From positions 1,589,858-1,653,857 of the forward strand of contig JAQNBH010000252.1 in NCBI GenBank assembly GCA_028752905.1: a stretch of 64,000 bases of DNA, read 5' to 3'. Position 1 is the stretch's first letter; each line of letters starts with the position of its first letter. The stretch is from Cladorhizidae sp. MBARI D1340-BT2. Its lineage: Eukaryota > Porifera > Demospongiae > Poecilosclerida > Cladorhizidae. Below, in pieces: positions 27,432-41,286 of the stretch. The notes under the pieces were generated by a model. The model worked only from the letters and a program-made list of their open reading frames with translations. It did not search any database and was not told where the DNA came from. Made by a program: the position numbers and the translations under genes.

Positions 27432-30327
27432 ATAGGACTCTCTAAGTGCTCTCTCTTGATACCAAACATCCATATATTCTGCACACTTCACTGTATGGAC
27501 TTGCAAGATAGGTATCTCTCAGTGTTCTCTATCTTGAGCTAAAGATGTTAGCTTCATAGATTCTCCACACTTCACTGAATAGACTTGATATATAGCTCTA
27601 AAGGTAGGCCTCTCTCTGTTCTCTCTCTTGATACCAAACATCCGTATATTCTGCATACATAGAATCACAAGATAGGTTTCTCTATGTGTTCTCTATCTTG
27701 ATGCTAAACAGGTTAGCTTCATAGATTCTCCACACTTCACTGTATAAACTTGATATACAGCTATTAAGATAGGTCTCTCCCTGTGCTCTCTGTTGATATC
27801 AAACATCCATAATATTCTGCACACTTCACTGTAATGGACTTGATATGATTCGAATGATAGGTTTCATTATGTGTTCTCTATCTTGATATTTGCCCTAATT
27901 TGGTCTATATGTTTCTCATTTTCCCCCCAAAAATCTTGTTATTTTGCCGTAAAGCTCATAACTTTTCTACACTTTACCCCAAAAAGATAATTTTTATATC
28001 ACTGGATAGCCCTTCTAATTATCTATCTTTTGTACGTGCCAAAATTTTGAGTACTCTAAGTATTAGCAAGTTATGGTGATTTGAAGTGGTAAGGTTTGCG
28101 ATCTTTCCTGGCGTTTTCCAGTTGCCAAAGCGGTGGCCTGCCAGTGAAAAACCACTACATTTATTGATAATCTGTTGACTTGTTGCAGATAAGGGCCTTC
28201 TCTATCAGTTGACAAAATCTGGGACTTTGGTCTTGTTAATTAGGGCAGTTATGAATTGTACTCTTACTTGATGCTAAACATGTTAGCTTCGTAGATTATC
28301 CACACTTCACTGAATAGACTTGATGTATAGCTATTAAGATAGGACTCTCTAAGTGCTCTCTCTTGATACCAAACATCCATATATTCTGCACACTTCACTG
28401 TAATGGACTTGCAAGATAGGTATCTCTCAGTGTTCTCTATCTTGAGCTAAACATGTTAGCTTCATAGATTCTCCACACTTCACTGAATAGACTTGATGTA
28501 TAGCTATTAAGATAGGACTCTCTAAGTGCTCTCTCTTGATACCAAACATCCATATATTCTGCACACTTCACTGTAATGGACTTGCAAGATAGGTATCTCT
28601 CAGTGTTCTCTATCTTGAGCTAAACATGTTAGCTTCATAGATTCTCCACACTTCACTGAATAGACTTGATATATAGCTCTAAAGGTAGGCCTCTCTCTGT
28701 TCTCTCTCTTGATACCAAACATCCGTATATTCTGCATACATAGAATCACAAGATAGGTTTCTCTATGTGTTCTCTATCTTGATGCTAAACAGGTTAGCTT
28801 CATAGATTCTCCACACTTCACTGTATAAACTTGATATACAGCTATTAAGATAGGTCTCTCCCTGTGCTCTCTGTTGATATCAAACATCCATAATATTCTG
28901 CACACTTCACTGTAATGGACTTGATATGATTCGAATGATAGGTTTCATTATGTGTTCTCTATCTTGATATTTGCCCTAATTTGGTCTATATGTTTCTCAT
29001 TTTCCCCCCAAAAATCTTGTTATTTTGCCGTAAAGCTCATAACTTTTCTACACTTTACCCCAAAAAGATAATTTTTATATCACTGGATAGCCCTTCTAAT
29101 TATCTATCTTTTGTACGTACCAAAATTTTGAGTACTCTAAGTATTAGCAAGTTATGGTGATTTGAAGTGGTAAGGTTTGCGATCTTTCCTGGCGTTTTCC
29201 AGTTGCCAAAGCGGTGGCCTGCCAGTGAAAAACCACTACATTTATTGATAATCTGTTGACTTGTTGCAGATAAGGGCCTTCTCTATCAGTTGACAAAATC
29301 TGGGACTTTGGTCTTGTTAATTAGGGCAGTTATGAATTGTACTCTTACTTGATGCTAAACATGTTAGCTTCGTAGATTATCCACACTTCACTGAATAGAC
29401 TTGATGTATAGCTATTAAGATAGGACTCTCTAAGTGCTCTCTCTTGATACCAAACATCCATATATTCTGCACACTTCACTGTAATGGACTTGCAAGATAG
29501 GTATCTCTCAGTGTTCTCTATCTTGAGCTAAACATGTTAGCTTCATAGATTCTCCACACTTCACTGAATAGACTTGATATATAGCTCTAAAGGTAGGCCT
29601 CTCTCTGTTCTCTCTCTTGATACCAAACATCCGTATATTCTGCATACATAGAATCACAAGATAGGTTTCTCTATGTGTTCTCTATCTTGATGCTAAACAG
29701 GTTAGCTTCATAGATTCTCCACACTTCACTGTATAAACTTGATATACAGCTATTAAGATAGGTCTCTCCCTGTGCTCTCTGTTGATATCAAACATCCATA
29801 ATATTCTGCACACTTCACTGTAATGGACTTGATATGATTCGAATGATAGGTTTCATTATGTGTTCTCTATCTTGATATTTGCCCTAATTTGGTCTATATG
29901 TTTCTCATTTTCCCCCCAAAAATCTTGTTATTTTGCCGTAAAGCTCATAACTTTTCTACACTTTACCCCAAAAAGATAATTTTTATATCACTGGATAGCC
30001 CTTCTAATTATCTATCTTTTGTACGTGCCAAAATTTTGAGTACTCTAAGTATTAGCAAGTTATGGTGATTTGAAGTGGTAAGGTTTGCGATCTTTCCTGG
30101 CGTTTTCCAGTTGCCAAAGCGGTGGCCTGCCAGTGAAAAACCACTACATTTATTGATAATCTGTTGACTTGTTGCAGATAAGGGCCTTCTCTATCAGTTG
30201 ACAAAATCTGGGACTTTGGTCTTGTTAATTAGGGCAGTTATGAATTGTACTCTTACTTGATGCTAAACATGTTAGCTTCGTAGATTATCCACACTTCACT
30301 GAATAGACTTGATGTATAGCTATTAAG
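27432..30327 (+). repeat. 2896-bp satellite segment, duplicate 2
   Basis: This segment repeats the 907-173-908-908 order of 20386-23281 together with the private markers ACTGTATGG, CTAAAGATG (near 27540) and GTACGTACC (near 29115). The chance of all three recurring independently in order is low, so this is a block duplication. The unit order diverges after 30328, so the duplicated tract ends near there or was later rearranged. Confidence 0.8.
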
Positions 30328-31407
30328 ATAGGACTCTCTAAGTGCTCTCTCTTGATACCAAACATCCATATATTCTGCACACTTCACTGTATGGACTTGC
30401 AAGATAGGTATCTCTCAGTGTTCTCTATCTTGAGCTAAACATGTTAGCTTCATAGATTCTCCACACTTCACTGAATAGACTTGATATATAGCTCTAAAGG
30501 TAGGCCTCTCTCTGTTCTCTCTCTTGATACCAAACATCCGTATATTCTGCATACATAGAATCACAAGATAGGTTTCTCTATGTGTTCTCTATCTTGATGC
30601 TAAACAGGTTAGCTTCATAGATTCTCCACACTTCACTGTATAAACTTGATATACAGCTATTAAGATAGGTCTCTCCCTGTGCTCTCTGTTGATATCAAAC
30701 ATCCATAATATTCTGCACACTTCACTGTAATGGACTTGATATGATTCGAATGATAGGTTTCATTATGTGTTCTCTATCTTGATATTTGCCCTAATTTGGT
30801 CTATATGTTTCTCATTTTCCCCCCAAAAATCTTGTTATTTTGCCGTAAAGCTCATAACTTTTCTACACTTTACCCCAAAAAGATAATTTTTATATCACTG
30901 GATAGCCCTTCTAATTATCTATCTTTTGTACGTGCCAAAATTTTGAGTACTCTAAGTATTAGCAAGTTATGGTGATTTGAAGTGGTAAGGTTTGCGATCT
31001 TTCCTGGCGTTTTCCAGTTGCCAAAGCGGTGGCCTGCCAGTGAAAAACCACTACATTTATTGATAATCTGTTGACTTGTTGCAGATAAGGGCCTTCTCTA
31101 TCAGTTGACAAAATCTGGGACTTTGGTCTTGTTAATTAGGGCAGTTATGAATTGTACTCTTACTTGATGCTAAACATGTTAGCTTCGTAGATTATCCACA
31201 CTTCACTGAATAGACTTGATGTATAGCTATTAAGATAGGACTCTCTAAGTGCTCTCTCTTGATACCAAACATCCATATATTCTGCACACTTCACTGTAAT
31301 GGACTTGCAAGATAGGTATCTCTCAGTGTTCTCTATCTTGAGCTAAACATGTTAGCTTCATAGATTCTCCACACTTCACTGAATAGACTTGATGTATAGC
31401 TATTAAG

Positions 31408-32654
31408 ATAGGACTCTCTAAGTGCTCTCTCTTGATACCAAACATCCATATATTCTGCACACTTCACTGTAATGGACTTGCAAGATAGGTATCTCTCAGT
31501 GTTCTCTATCTTGAGCTAAACATGTTAGCTTCATAGATTCTCCACACTTCACTGAATAGACTTGATATATAGCTCTAAAGGTAGGCCTCTCTCTGTTCTC
31601 TCTCTTGATACCAAACATCCGTATATTCTGCATACATAGAATCACAAGATAGGTTTCTCTATGTGTTCTCTATCTTGATGCTAAACAGGTTAGCTTCATA
31701 GATTCTCCACACTTCACTGTATAAACTTGATATACAGCTATTAAGATAGGTCTCTCCCTGTGCTCTCTGTTGATATCAAACATCCATAATATTCTGCACA
31801 CTTCACTGTAATGGACTTGCAAGATAGGTATCTCTCAGTGTTCTCTATCTTGAGCTAAACATGTTAGCTTCATAGATTCTCCACACTTCACTGAATAGAC
31901 TTGATATATAGCTCTAAAGGTAGGCCTCTCTCTGTTCTCTCTCTTGATACCAAACATCCGTATATTCTGCATACATAGAATCACAAGATAGGTTTCTCTA
32001 TGTGTTCTCTATCTTGATGCTAAACAGGTTAGCTTCATAGATTCTCCACACTTCACTGTATAAACTTGATATACAGCTATTAAGATAGGTCTCTCCCTGT
32101 GCTCTCTGTTGATATCAAACATCCATAATATTCTGCACACTTCACTGTAATGGACTTGATATGATTCGAATGATAGGTTTCATTATGTGTTCTCTATCTT
32201 GATATTTGCCCTAATTTGGTCTATATGTTTCTCATTTTCCCCCCAAAAATCTTGTTATTTTGCCGTAAAGCTCATAACTTTTCTACACTTTACCCCAAAA
32301 AGATAATTTTTATATCACTGGATAGCCCTTCTAATTATCTATCTTTTGTACGTGCCAAAATTTTGAGTACTCTAAGTATTAGCAAGTTATGGTGATTTGA
32401 AGTGGTAAGGTTTGCGATCTTTCCTGGCGTTTTCCAGTTGCCAAAGCGGTGGCCTGCCAGTGAAAAACCACTACATTTATTGATAATCTGTTGACTTGTT
32501 GCAGATAAGGGCCTTCTCTATCAGTTGACAAAATCTGGGACTTTGGTCTTGTTAATTAGGGCAGTTATGAATTGTACTCTTACTTGATGCTAAACATGTT
32601 AGCTTCGTAGATTATCCACACTTCACTGAATAGACTTGATGTATAGCTATTAAG
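31408..32654 (+). repeat. 1247-bp expanded unit, third copy
   Basis: This has the same structure as 909-2155, with the C-type bases GTATAAACTTGATATACAGC retained before the switch into A. It immediately precedes the higher-order repeat block, whose 1247-bp units have a different, converted form of the B/C junction. Confidence 0.88.
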
Positions 32655-35600
32655 ATAGGACTCTCTAAGTGCTCTCTCTTGATACCAAACATCCATATAT
32701 TCTGCACACTTCACTGTATGGACTTGCAAGATAGGTATCTCTCAGTGTTCTCTATCTTGAGCTAAACATGTTAGCTTCATAGATTCTCCACACTTCACTG
32801 AATAGACTTGATATATAGCTCTAAAGGTAGGCCTCTCTCTGTTCTCTCTCTTGATACCAAACATCCGTATATTCTGCATACATAGAATCACAAGATAGGT
32901 TTCTCTATGTGTTCTCTATCTTGATGCTAAACAGGTTAGCTTCATAGATTCTCCACACTTCACTGTATAAACTTGATATACAGCTATTAAGATAGGTCTC
33001 TCCCTGTGCTCTCTGTTGATATCAAACATCCATAATATTCTGCACACTTCACTGTAATGGACTTGATATGATTCGAATGATAGGTTTCATTATGTGTTCT
33101 CTATCTTGATATTTGCCCTAATTTGGTCTATATGTTTCTCATTTTCCCCCCAAAAATCTTGTTATTTTGCCGTAAAGCTCATAACTTTTCTACACTTTAC
33201 CCCAAAAAGATAATTTTTATATCACTGGATAGCCCTTCTAATTATCTATCTTTTGTACGTGCCAAAATTTTGAGTACTCTAAGTATTAGCAAGTTATGGT
33301 GATTTGAAGTGGTAAGGTTTGCGATCTTTCCTGGCGTTTTCCAGTTGCCAAAGCGGTGGCCTGCCAGTGAAAAACCACTACATTTATTGATAATCTGTTG
33401 ACTTGTTGCAGATAAGGGCCTTCTCTATCAGTTGACAAAATCTGGGACTTTGGTCTTGTTAATTAGGGCAGTTATGAATTGTACTCTTACTTGATGCTAA
33501 ACATGTTAGCTTCGTAGATTATCCACACTTCACTGAATAGACTTGATGTATAGCTATTAAGATAGGACTCTCTAAGTGCTCTCTCTTGATACCAAACATC
33601 CATATATTCTGCACACTTCACTGTAATGGACTTGCAAGATAGGTATCTCTCAGTGTTCTCTATCTTGAGCTAAACATGTTAGCTTCATAGATTCTCCACA
33701 CTTCACTGAATAGACTTGATGTATAGCTATTAAGATAGGACTCTCTAAGTGCTCTCTCTTGATACCAAACATCCATATATTCTGCACACTTCACTGTAAT
33801 GGACTTGCAAGATAGGTATCTCTCAGTGTTCTCTATCTTGAGCTAAACATGTTAGCTTCATAGATTCTCCACACTTCACTGAATAGACTTGATATATAGC
33901 TCTAAAGGTAGGCCTCTCTCTGTTCTCTCTCTTGATACCAAACATCCGTATATTCTGCATACATAGAATCACAAGATAGGTTTCTCTATGTGTTCTCTAT
34001 CTTGATGCTAAACAGGTTAGCTTCATAGATTCTCCACACTTCACTGTATAAACTTGATATACAGCTATTAAGATAGGTCTCTCCCTGTGCTCTCTGTTGA
34101 TATCAAACATCCATAATATTCTGCACACTTCACTGTAATGGACTTGATATGATTCGAATGATAGGTTTCATTATGTGTTCTCTATCTTGATATTTGCCCT
34201 AATTTGGTCTATATGTTTCTCATTTTCCCCCCAAAAATCTTGTTATTTTGCCGTAAAGCTCATAACTTTTCTACACTTTACCCCAAAAAGATAATTTTTA
34301 TATCACTGGATAGCCCTTCTAATTATCTATCTTTTGTACGTGCCAAAATTTTGAGTACTCTAAGTATTAGCAAGTTATGGTGATTTGAAGTGGTAAGGTT
34401 TGCGATCTTTCCTGGCGTTTTCCAGTTGCCAAAGCGGTGGCCTGCCAGTGAAAAACCACTACATTTATTGATAATCTGTTGACTTGTTGCAGATAAGGGC
34501 CTTCTCTATCAGTTGACAAAATCTGGGACTTTGGTCTTGTTAATTAGGGCAGTTATGAATTGTACTCTTACTTGATGCTAAACATGTTAGCTTCGTAGAT
34601 TATCCACACTTCACTGAATAGACTTGATGTATAGCTATTAAGATAGGACTCTCTAAGTGCTCTCTCTTGATACCAAACATCCATATATTCTGCACACTTC
34701 ACTGTAATGGACTTGCAAGATAGGTATCTCTCAGTGTTCTCTATCTTGAGCTAAACATGTTAGCTTCATAGATTCTCCACACTTCACTGAATAGACTTGA
34801 TATATAGCTCTAAAGGTAGGCCTCTCTCTGTTCTCTCTCTTGATACCAAACATCCGTATATTCTGCATACATAGAATCACAAGATAGGTTTCTCTATGTG
34901 TTCTCTATCTTGATGCTAAACAGGTTAGCTTCATAGATTCTCCACACTTCACTGTATAAACTTGATATACAGCTATTAAGATAGGTCTCTCCCTGTGCTC
35001 TCTGTTGATATCAAACATCCATAATATTCTGCACACTTCACTGTAATGGACTTGATATGATTCGAATGATAGGTTTCATTATGTGTTCTCTATCTTGATA
35101 TTTGCCCTAATTTGGTCTATATGTTTCTCATTTTCCCCCCAAAAATCTTGTTATTTTGCCGTAAAGCTCATAACTTTTCTACACTTTACCCCAAAAAGAT
35201 AATTTTTATATCACTGGATAGCCCTTCTAATTATCTATCTTTTGTACGTGCCAAAATTTTGAGTACTCTAAGTATTAGCAAGTTATGGTGATTTGAAGTG
35301 GTAAGGTTTGCGATCTTTCCTGGCGTTTTCCAGTTGCCAAAGCGGTGGCCTGCCAGTGAAAAACCACTACATTTATTGATAATCTGTTGACTTGTTGCAG
35401 ATAAGGGCCTTCTCTATCAGTTGACAAAATCTGGGACTTTGGTCTTGTTAATTAGGGCAGTTATGAATTGTACTCTTACTTGATGCTAAACATGTTAGCT
35501 TCGTAGATTATCCACACTTCACTGAATAGACTTGATGTATAGCTATTAAGATAGGACTCTCTAAGTGCTCTCTCTTGATACCAAACATCCATATATTCTG

Positions 35601-36970
35601 CACACTTCACTGTAATGGACTTGCAAGATAGGTATCTCTCAGTGTTCTCTATCTTGAGCTAAACATGTTAGCTTCATAGATTCTCCACACTTCACTGAAT
35701 AGACTTGATGTATAGCTATTAAGATAGGACTCTCTAAGTGCTCTCTCTTGATACCAAACATCCATATATTCTGCACACTTCACTGTAATGGACTTGCAAG
35801 ATAGGTATCTCTCAGTGTTCTCTATCTTGAGCTAAACATGTTAGCTTCATAGATTCTCCACACTTCACTGAATAGACTTGATATATAGCTCTAAAGGTAG
35901 GCCTCTCTCTGTTCTCTCTCTTGATACCAAACATCCGTATATTCTGCATACATAGAATCACAAGATAGGTTTCTCTATGTGTTCTCTATCTTGATGCTAA
36001 ACAGGTTAGCTTCATAGATTCTCCACACTTCACTGAATAGACTTGATGTATAGCTATTAAGATAGGACTCTCTAAGTGCTCTCTCTTGATATCAAACATC
36101 CATAATATTCTGCACACTTCACTGTAATGGACTTGCAAGATAGGTATCTCTCAGTGTTCTCTATCTTGAGCTAAACATGTTAGCTTCATAGATTCTCCAC
36201 ACTTCACTGAATAGACTTGATATATAGCTCTAAAGGTAGGCCTCTCTCTGTTCTCTCTCTTGATACCAAACATCCGTATATTCTGCATACATAGAATCAC
36301 AAGATAGGTTTCTCTATGTGTTCTCTATCTTGATGCTAAACAGGTTAGCTTCATAGATTCTCCACACTTCACTGTATAAACTTGATATACAGCTATTAAG
36401 ATAGGTCTCTCCCTGTGCTCTCTGTTGATATCAAACATCCATAATATTCTGCACACTTCACTGTAATGGACTTGATATGATTCGAATGATAGGTTTCATT
36501 ATGTGTTCTCTATCTTGATATTTGCCCTAATTTGGTCTATATGTTTCTCATTTTCCCCCCAAAAATCTTGTTATTTTGCCGTAAAGCTCATAACTTTTCT
36601 ACACTTTACCCCAAAAAGATAATTTTTATATCACTGGATAGCCCTTCTAATTATCTATCTTTTGTACGTGCCAAAATTTTGAGTACTCTAAGTATTAGCA
36701 AGTTATGGTGATTTGAAGTGGTAAGGTTTGCGATCTTTCCTGGCGTTTTCCAGTTGCCAAAGCGGTGGCCTGCCAGTGAAAAACCACTACATTTATTGAT
36801 AATCTGTTGACTTGTTGCAGATAAGGGCCTTCTCTATCAGTTGACAAAATCTGGGACTTTGGTCTTGTTAATTAGGGCAGTTATGAATTGTACTCTTACT
36901 TGATGCTAAACATGTTAGCTTCGTAGATTATCCACACTTCACTGAATAGACTTGATGTATAGCTATTAAG
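32655..36970 (+). repeat. 4316-bp higher-order repeat, copy 1
   Basis: Sub-unit lengths in order are 907, 173, 908, 908, 173, 338 and 909 bp. It opens with the ACTGTATGG one-base deletion. The last 338+909 bp together equal a 1247-bp expanded unit in which the B/C junction has been replaced by the solitary-monomer type (TTGATGTATAGCTATTAAGATAGGACTCTC, positions about 36044-36073). The exact length is repeated by the next copy. Confidence 0.88.
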
Positions 36971-39900
36971 ATAGGACTCTCTAAGTGCTCTCTCTTGATA
37001 CCAAACATCCATATATTCTGCACACTTCACTGTATGGACTTGCAAGATAGGTATCTCTCAGTGTTCTCTATCTTGAGCTAAACATGTTAGCTTCATAGAT
37101 TCTCCACACTTCACTGAATAGACTTGATATATAGCTCTAAAGGTAGGCCTCTCTCTGTTCTCTCTCTTGATACCAAACATCCGTATATTCTGCATACATA
37201 GAATCACAAGATAGGTTTCTCTATGTGTTCTCTATCTTGATGCTAAACAGGTTAGCTTCATAGATTCTCCACACTTCACTGTATAAACTTGATATACAGC
37301 TATTAAGATAGGTCTCTCCCTGTGCTCTCTGTTGATATCAAACATCCATAATATTCTGCACACTTCACTGTAATGGACTTGATATGATTCGAATGATAGG
37401 TTTCATTATGTGTTCTCTATCTTGATATTTGCCCTAATTTGGTCTATATGTTTCTCATTTTCCCCCCAAAAATCTTGTTATTTTGCCGTAAAGCTCATAA
37501 CTTTTCTACACTTTACCCCAAAAAGATAATTTTTATATCACTGGATAGCCCTTCTAATTATCTATCTTTTGTACGTGCCAGAATTTTGAGTACTCTAAGT
37601 ATTAGCAAGTTATGGTGATTTGAAGTGGTAAGGTTTGCGATCTTTCCTGGCGTTTTCCAGTTGCCAAAGCGGTGGCCTGCCAGTGAAAAACCACTACATT
37701 TATTGATAATCTGTTGACTTGTTGCAGATAAGGGCCTTCTCTATCAGTTGACAAAATCTGGGACTTTGGTCTTGTTAATTAGGGCAGTTATGAATTGTAC
37801 TCTTACTTGATGCTAAACATGTTAGCTTCGTAGATTATCCACACTTCACTGAATAGACTTGATGTATAGCTATTAAGATAGGACTCTCTAAGTGCTCTCT
37901 CTTGATACCAAACATCCATATATTCTGCACACTTCACTGTAATGGACTTGCAAGATAGGTATCTCTCAGTGTTCTCTATCTTGAGCTAAACATGTTAGCT
38001 TCATAGATTCTCCACACTTCACTGAATAGACTTGATGTATAGCTATTAAGATAGGACTCTCTAAGTGCTCTCTCTTGATACCAAACATCCATATATTCTG
38101 CACACTTCACTGTAATGGACTTGCAAGATAGGTATCTCTCAGTGTTCTCTATCTTGAGCTAAACATGTTAGCTTCATAGATTCTCCACACTTCACTGAAT
38201 AGACTTGATATATAGCTCTAAAGGTAGGCCTCTCTCTGTTCTCTCTCTTGATACCAAACATCCGTATATTCTGCATACATAGAATCACAAGATAGGTTTC
38301 TCTATGTGTTCTCTATCTTGATGCTAAACAGGTTAGCTTCATAGATTCTCCACACTTCACTGTATAAACTTGATATACAGCTATTAAGATAGGTCTCTCC
38401 CTGTGCTCTCTGTTGATATCAAACATCCATAATATTCTGCACACTTCACTGTAATGGACTTGATATGATTCGAATGATAGGTTTCATTATGTGTTCTCTA
38501 TCTTGATATTTGCCCTAATTTGGTCTATATGTTTCTCATTTTCCCCCCAAAAATCTTGTTATTTTGCCGTAAAGCTCATAACTTTTCTACACTTTACCCC
38601 AAAAAGATAATTTTTATATCACTGGATAGCCCTTCTAATTATCTATCTTTTGTACGTGCCAAAATTTTGAGTACTCTAAGTATTAGCAAGTTATGGTGAT
38701 TTGAAGTGGTAAGGTTTGCGATCTTTCCTGGCGTTTTCCAGTTGCCAAAGCGGTGGCCTGCCAGTGAAAAACCACTACATTTATTGATAATCTGTTGACT
38801 TGTTGCAGATAAGGGCCTTCTCTATCAGTTGACAAAATCTGGGACTTTGGTCTTGTTAATTAGGGCAGTTATGAATTGTACTCTTACTTGATGCTAAACA
38901 TGTTAGCTTCGTAGATTATCCACACTTCACTGAATAGACTTGATGTATAGCTATTAAGATAGGACTCTCTAAGTGCTCTCTCTTGATACCAAACATCCAT
39001 ATATTCTGCACACTTCACTGTAATGGACTTGCAAGATAGGTATCTCTCAGTGTTCTCTATCTTGAGCTAAACATGTTAGCTTCATAGATTCTCCACACTT
39101 CACTGAATAGACTTGATATATAGCTCTAAAGGTAGGCCTCTCTCTGTTCTCTCTCTTGATACCAAACATCCGTATATTCTGCATACATAGAATCACAAGA
39201 TAGGTTTCTCTATGTGTTCTCTATCTTGATGCTAAACAGGTTAGCTTCATAGATTCTCCACACTTCACTGTATAAACTTGATATACAGCTATTAAGATAG
39301 GTCTCTCCCTGTGCTCTCTGTTGATATCAAACATCCATAATATTCTGCACACTTCACTGTAATGGACTTGATATGATTCGAATGATAGGTTTCATTATGT
39401 GTTCTCTATCTTGATATTTGCCCTAATTTGGTCTATATGTTTCTCATTTTCCCCCCAAAAATCTTGTTATTTTGCCGTAAAGCTCATAACTTTTCTACAC
39501 TTTACCCCAAAAAGATAATTTTTATATCACTGGATAGCCCTTCTAATTATCTATCTTTTGTACGTGCCAAAATTTTGAGTACTCTAAGTATTAGCAAGTT
39601 ATGGTGATTTGAAGTGGTAAGGTTTGCGATCTTTCCTGGCGTTTTCCAGTTGCCAAAGCGGTGGCCTGCCAGTGAAAAACCACTACATTTATTGATAATC
39701 TGTTGACTTGTTGCAGATAAGGGCCTTCTCTATCAGTTGACAAAATCTGGGACTTTGGTCTTGTTAATTAGGGCAGTTATGAATTGTACTCTTACTTGAT
39801 GCTAAACATGTTAGCTTCGTAGATTATCCACACTTCACTGAATAGACTTGATGTATAGCTATTAAGATAGGACTCTCTAAGTGCTCTCTCTTGATACCAA

Positions 39901-41286
39901 ACATCCATATATTCTGCACACTTCACTGTAATGGACTTGCAAGATAGGTATCTCTCAGTGTTCTCTATCTTGAGCTAAACATGTTAGCTTCATAGATTCT
40001 CCACACTTCACTGAATAGACTTGATGTATAGCTATTAAGATAGGACTCTCTAAGTGCTCTCTCTTGATACCAAACATCCATATATTCTGCACACTTCACT
40101 GTAATGGACTTGCAAGATAGGTATCTCTCAGTGTTCTCTATCTTGAGCTAAACATGTTAGCTTCATAGATTCTCCACACTTCACTGAATAGACTTGATAT
40201 ATAGCTCTAAAGGTAGGCCTCTCTCTGTTCTCTCTCTTGATACCAAACATCCGTATATTCTGCATACATAGAATCACAAGATAGGTTTCTCTATGTGTTC
40301 TCTATCTTGATGCTAAACAGGTTAGCTTCATAGATTCTCCACACTTCACTGAATAGACTTGATGTATAGCTATTAAGATAGGACTCTCTAAGTGCTCTCT
40401 CTTGATATCAAACATCCATAATATTCTGCACACTTCACTGTAATGGACTTGCAAGATAGGTATCTCTCAGTGTTCTCTATCTTGAGCTAAACATGTTAGC
40501 TTCATAGATTCTCCACACTTCACTGAATAGACTTGATATATAGCTCTAAAGGTAGGCCTCTCTCTGTTCTCTCTCTTGATACCAAACATCCGTATATTCT
40601 GCATACATAGAATCACAAGATAGGTTTCTCTATGTGTTCTCTATCTTGATGCTAAACAGGTTAGCTTCATAGATTCTCCACACTTCACTGTATAAACTTG
40701 ATATACAGCTATTAAGATAGGTCTCTCCCTGTGCTCTCTGTTGATATCAAACATCCATAATATTCTGCACACTTCACTGTAATGGACTTGATATGATTCG
40801 AATGATAGGTTTCATTATGTGTTCTCTATCTTGATATTTGCCCTAATTTGGTCTATATGTTTCTCATTTTCCCCCCAAAAATCTTGTTATTTTGCCGTAA
40901 AGCTCATAACTTTTCTACACTTTACCCCAAAAAGATAATTTTTATATCACTGGATAGCCCTTCTAATTATCTATCTTTTGTACGTGCCAAAATTTTGAGT
41001 ACTCTAAGTATTAGCAAGTTATGGTGATTTGAAGTGGTAAGGTTTGCGATCTTTCCTGGCGTTTTCCAGTTGCCAAAGCGGTGGCCTGCCAGTGAAAAAC
41101 CACTACATTTATTGATAATCTGTTGACTTGTTGCAGATAAGGGCCTTCTCTATCAGTTGACAAAATCTGGGACTTTGGTCTTGTTAATTAGGGCAGTTAT
41201 GAATTGTACTCTTACTTGATGCTAAACATGTTAGCTTCGTAGATTATCCACACTTCACTGAATAGACTTGATGTATAGCTATTAAG
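36971..41286 (+). repeat. 4316-bp higher-order repeat, copy 2
   Basis: The sub-unit order and lengths are identical to copy 1 (907, 173, 908, 908, 173, 338, 909). A private A-to-G change (GTGCCAGAATTTT, variant base at 37581) is shared only with position 41897 in the next copy, exactly 4316 bp away. That confirms the higher-order period independently of the sub-unit lengths. Confidence 0.88.
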
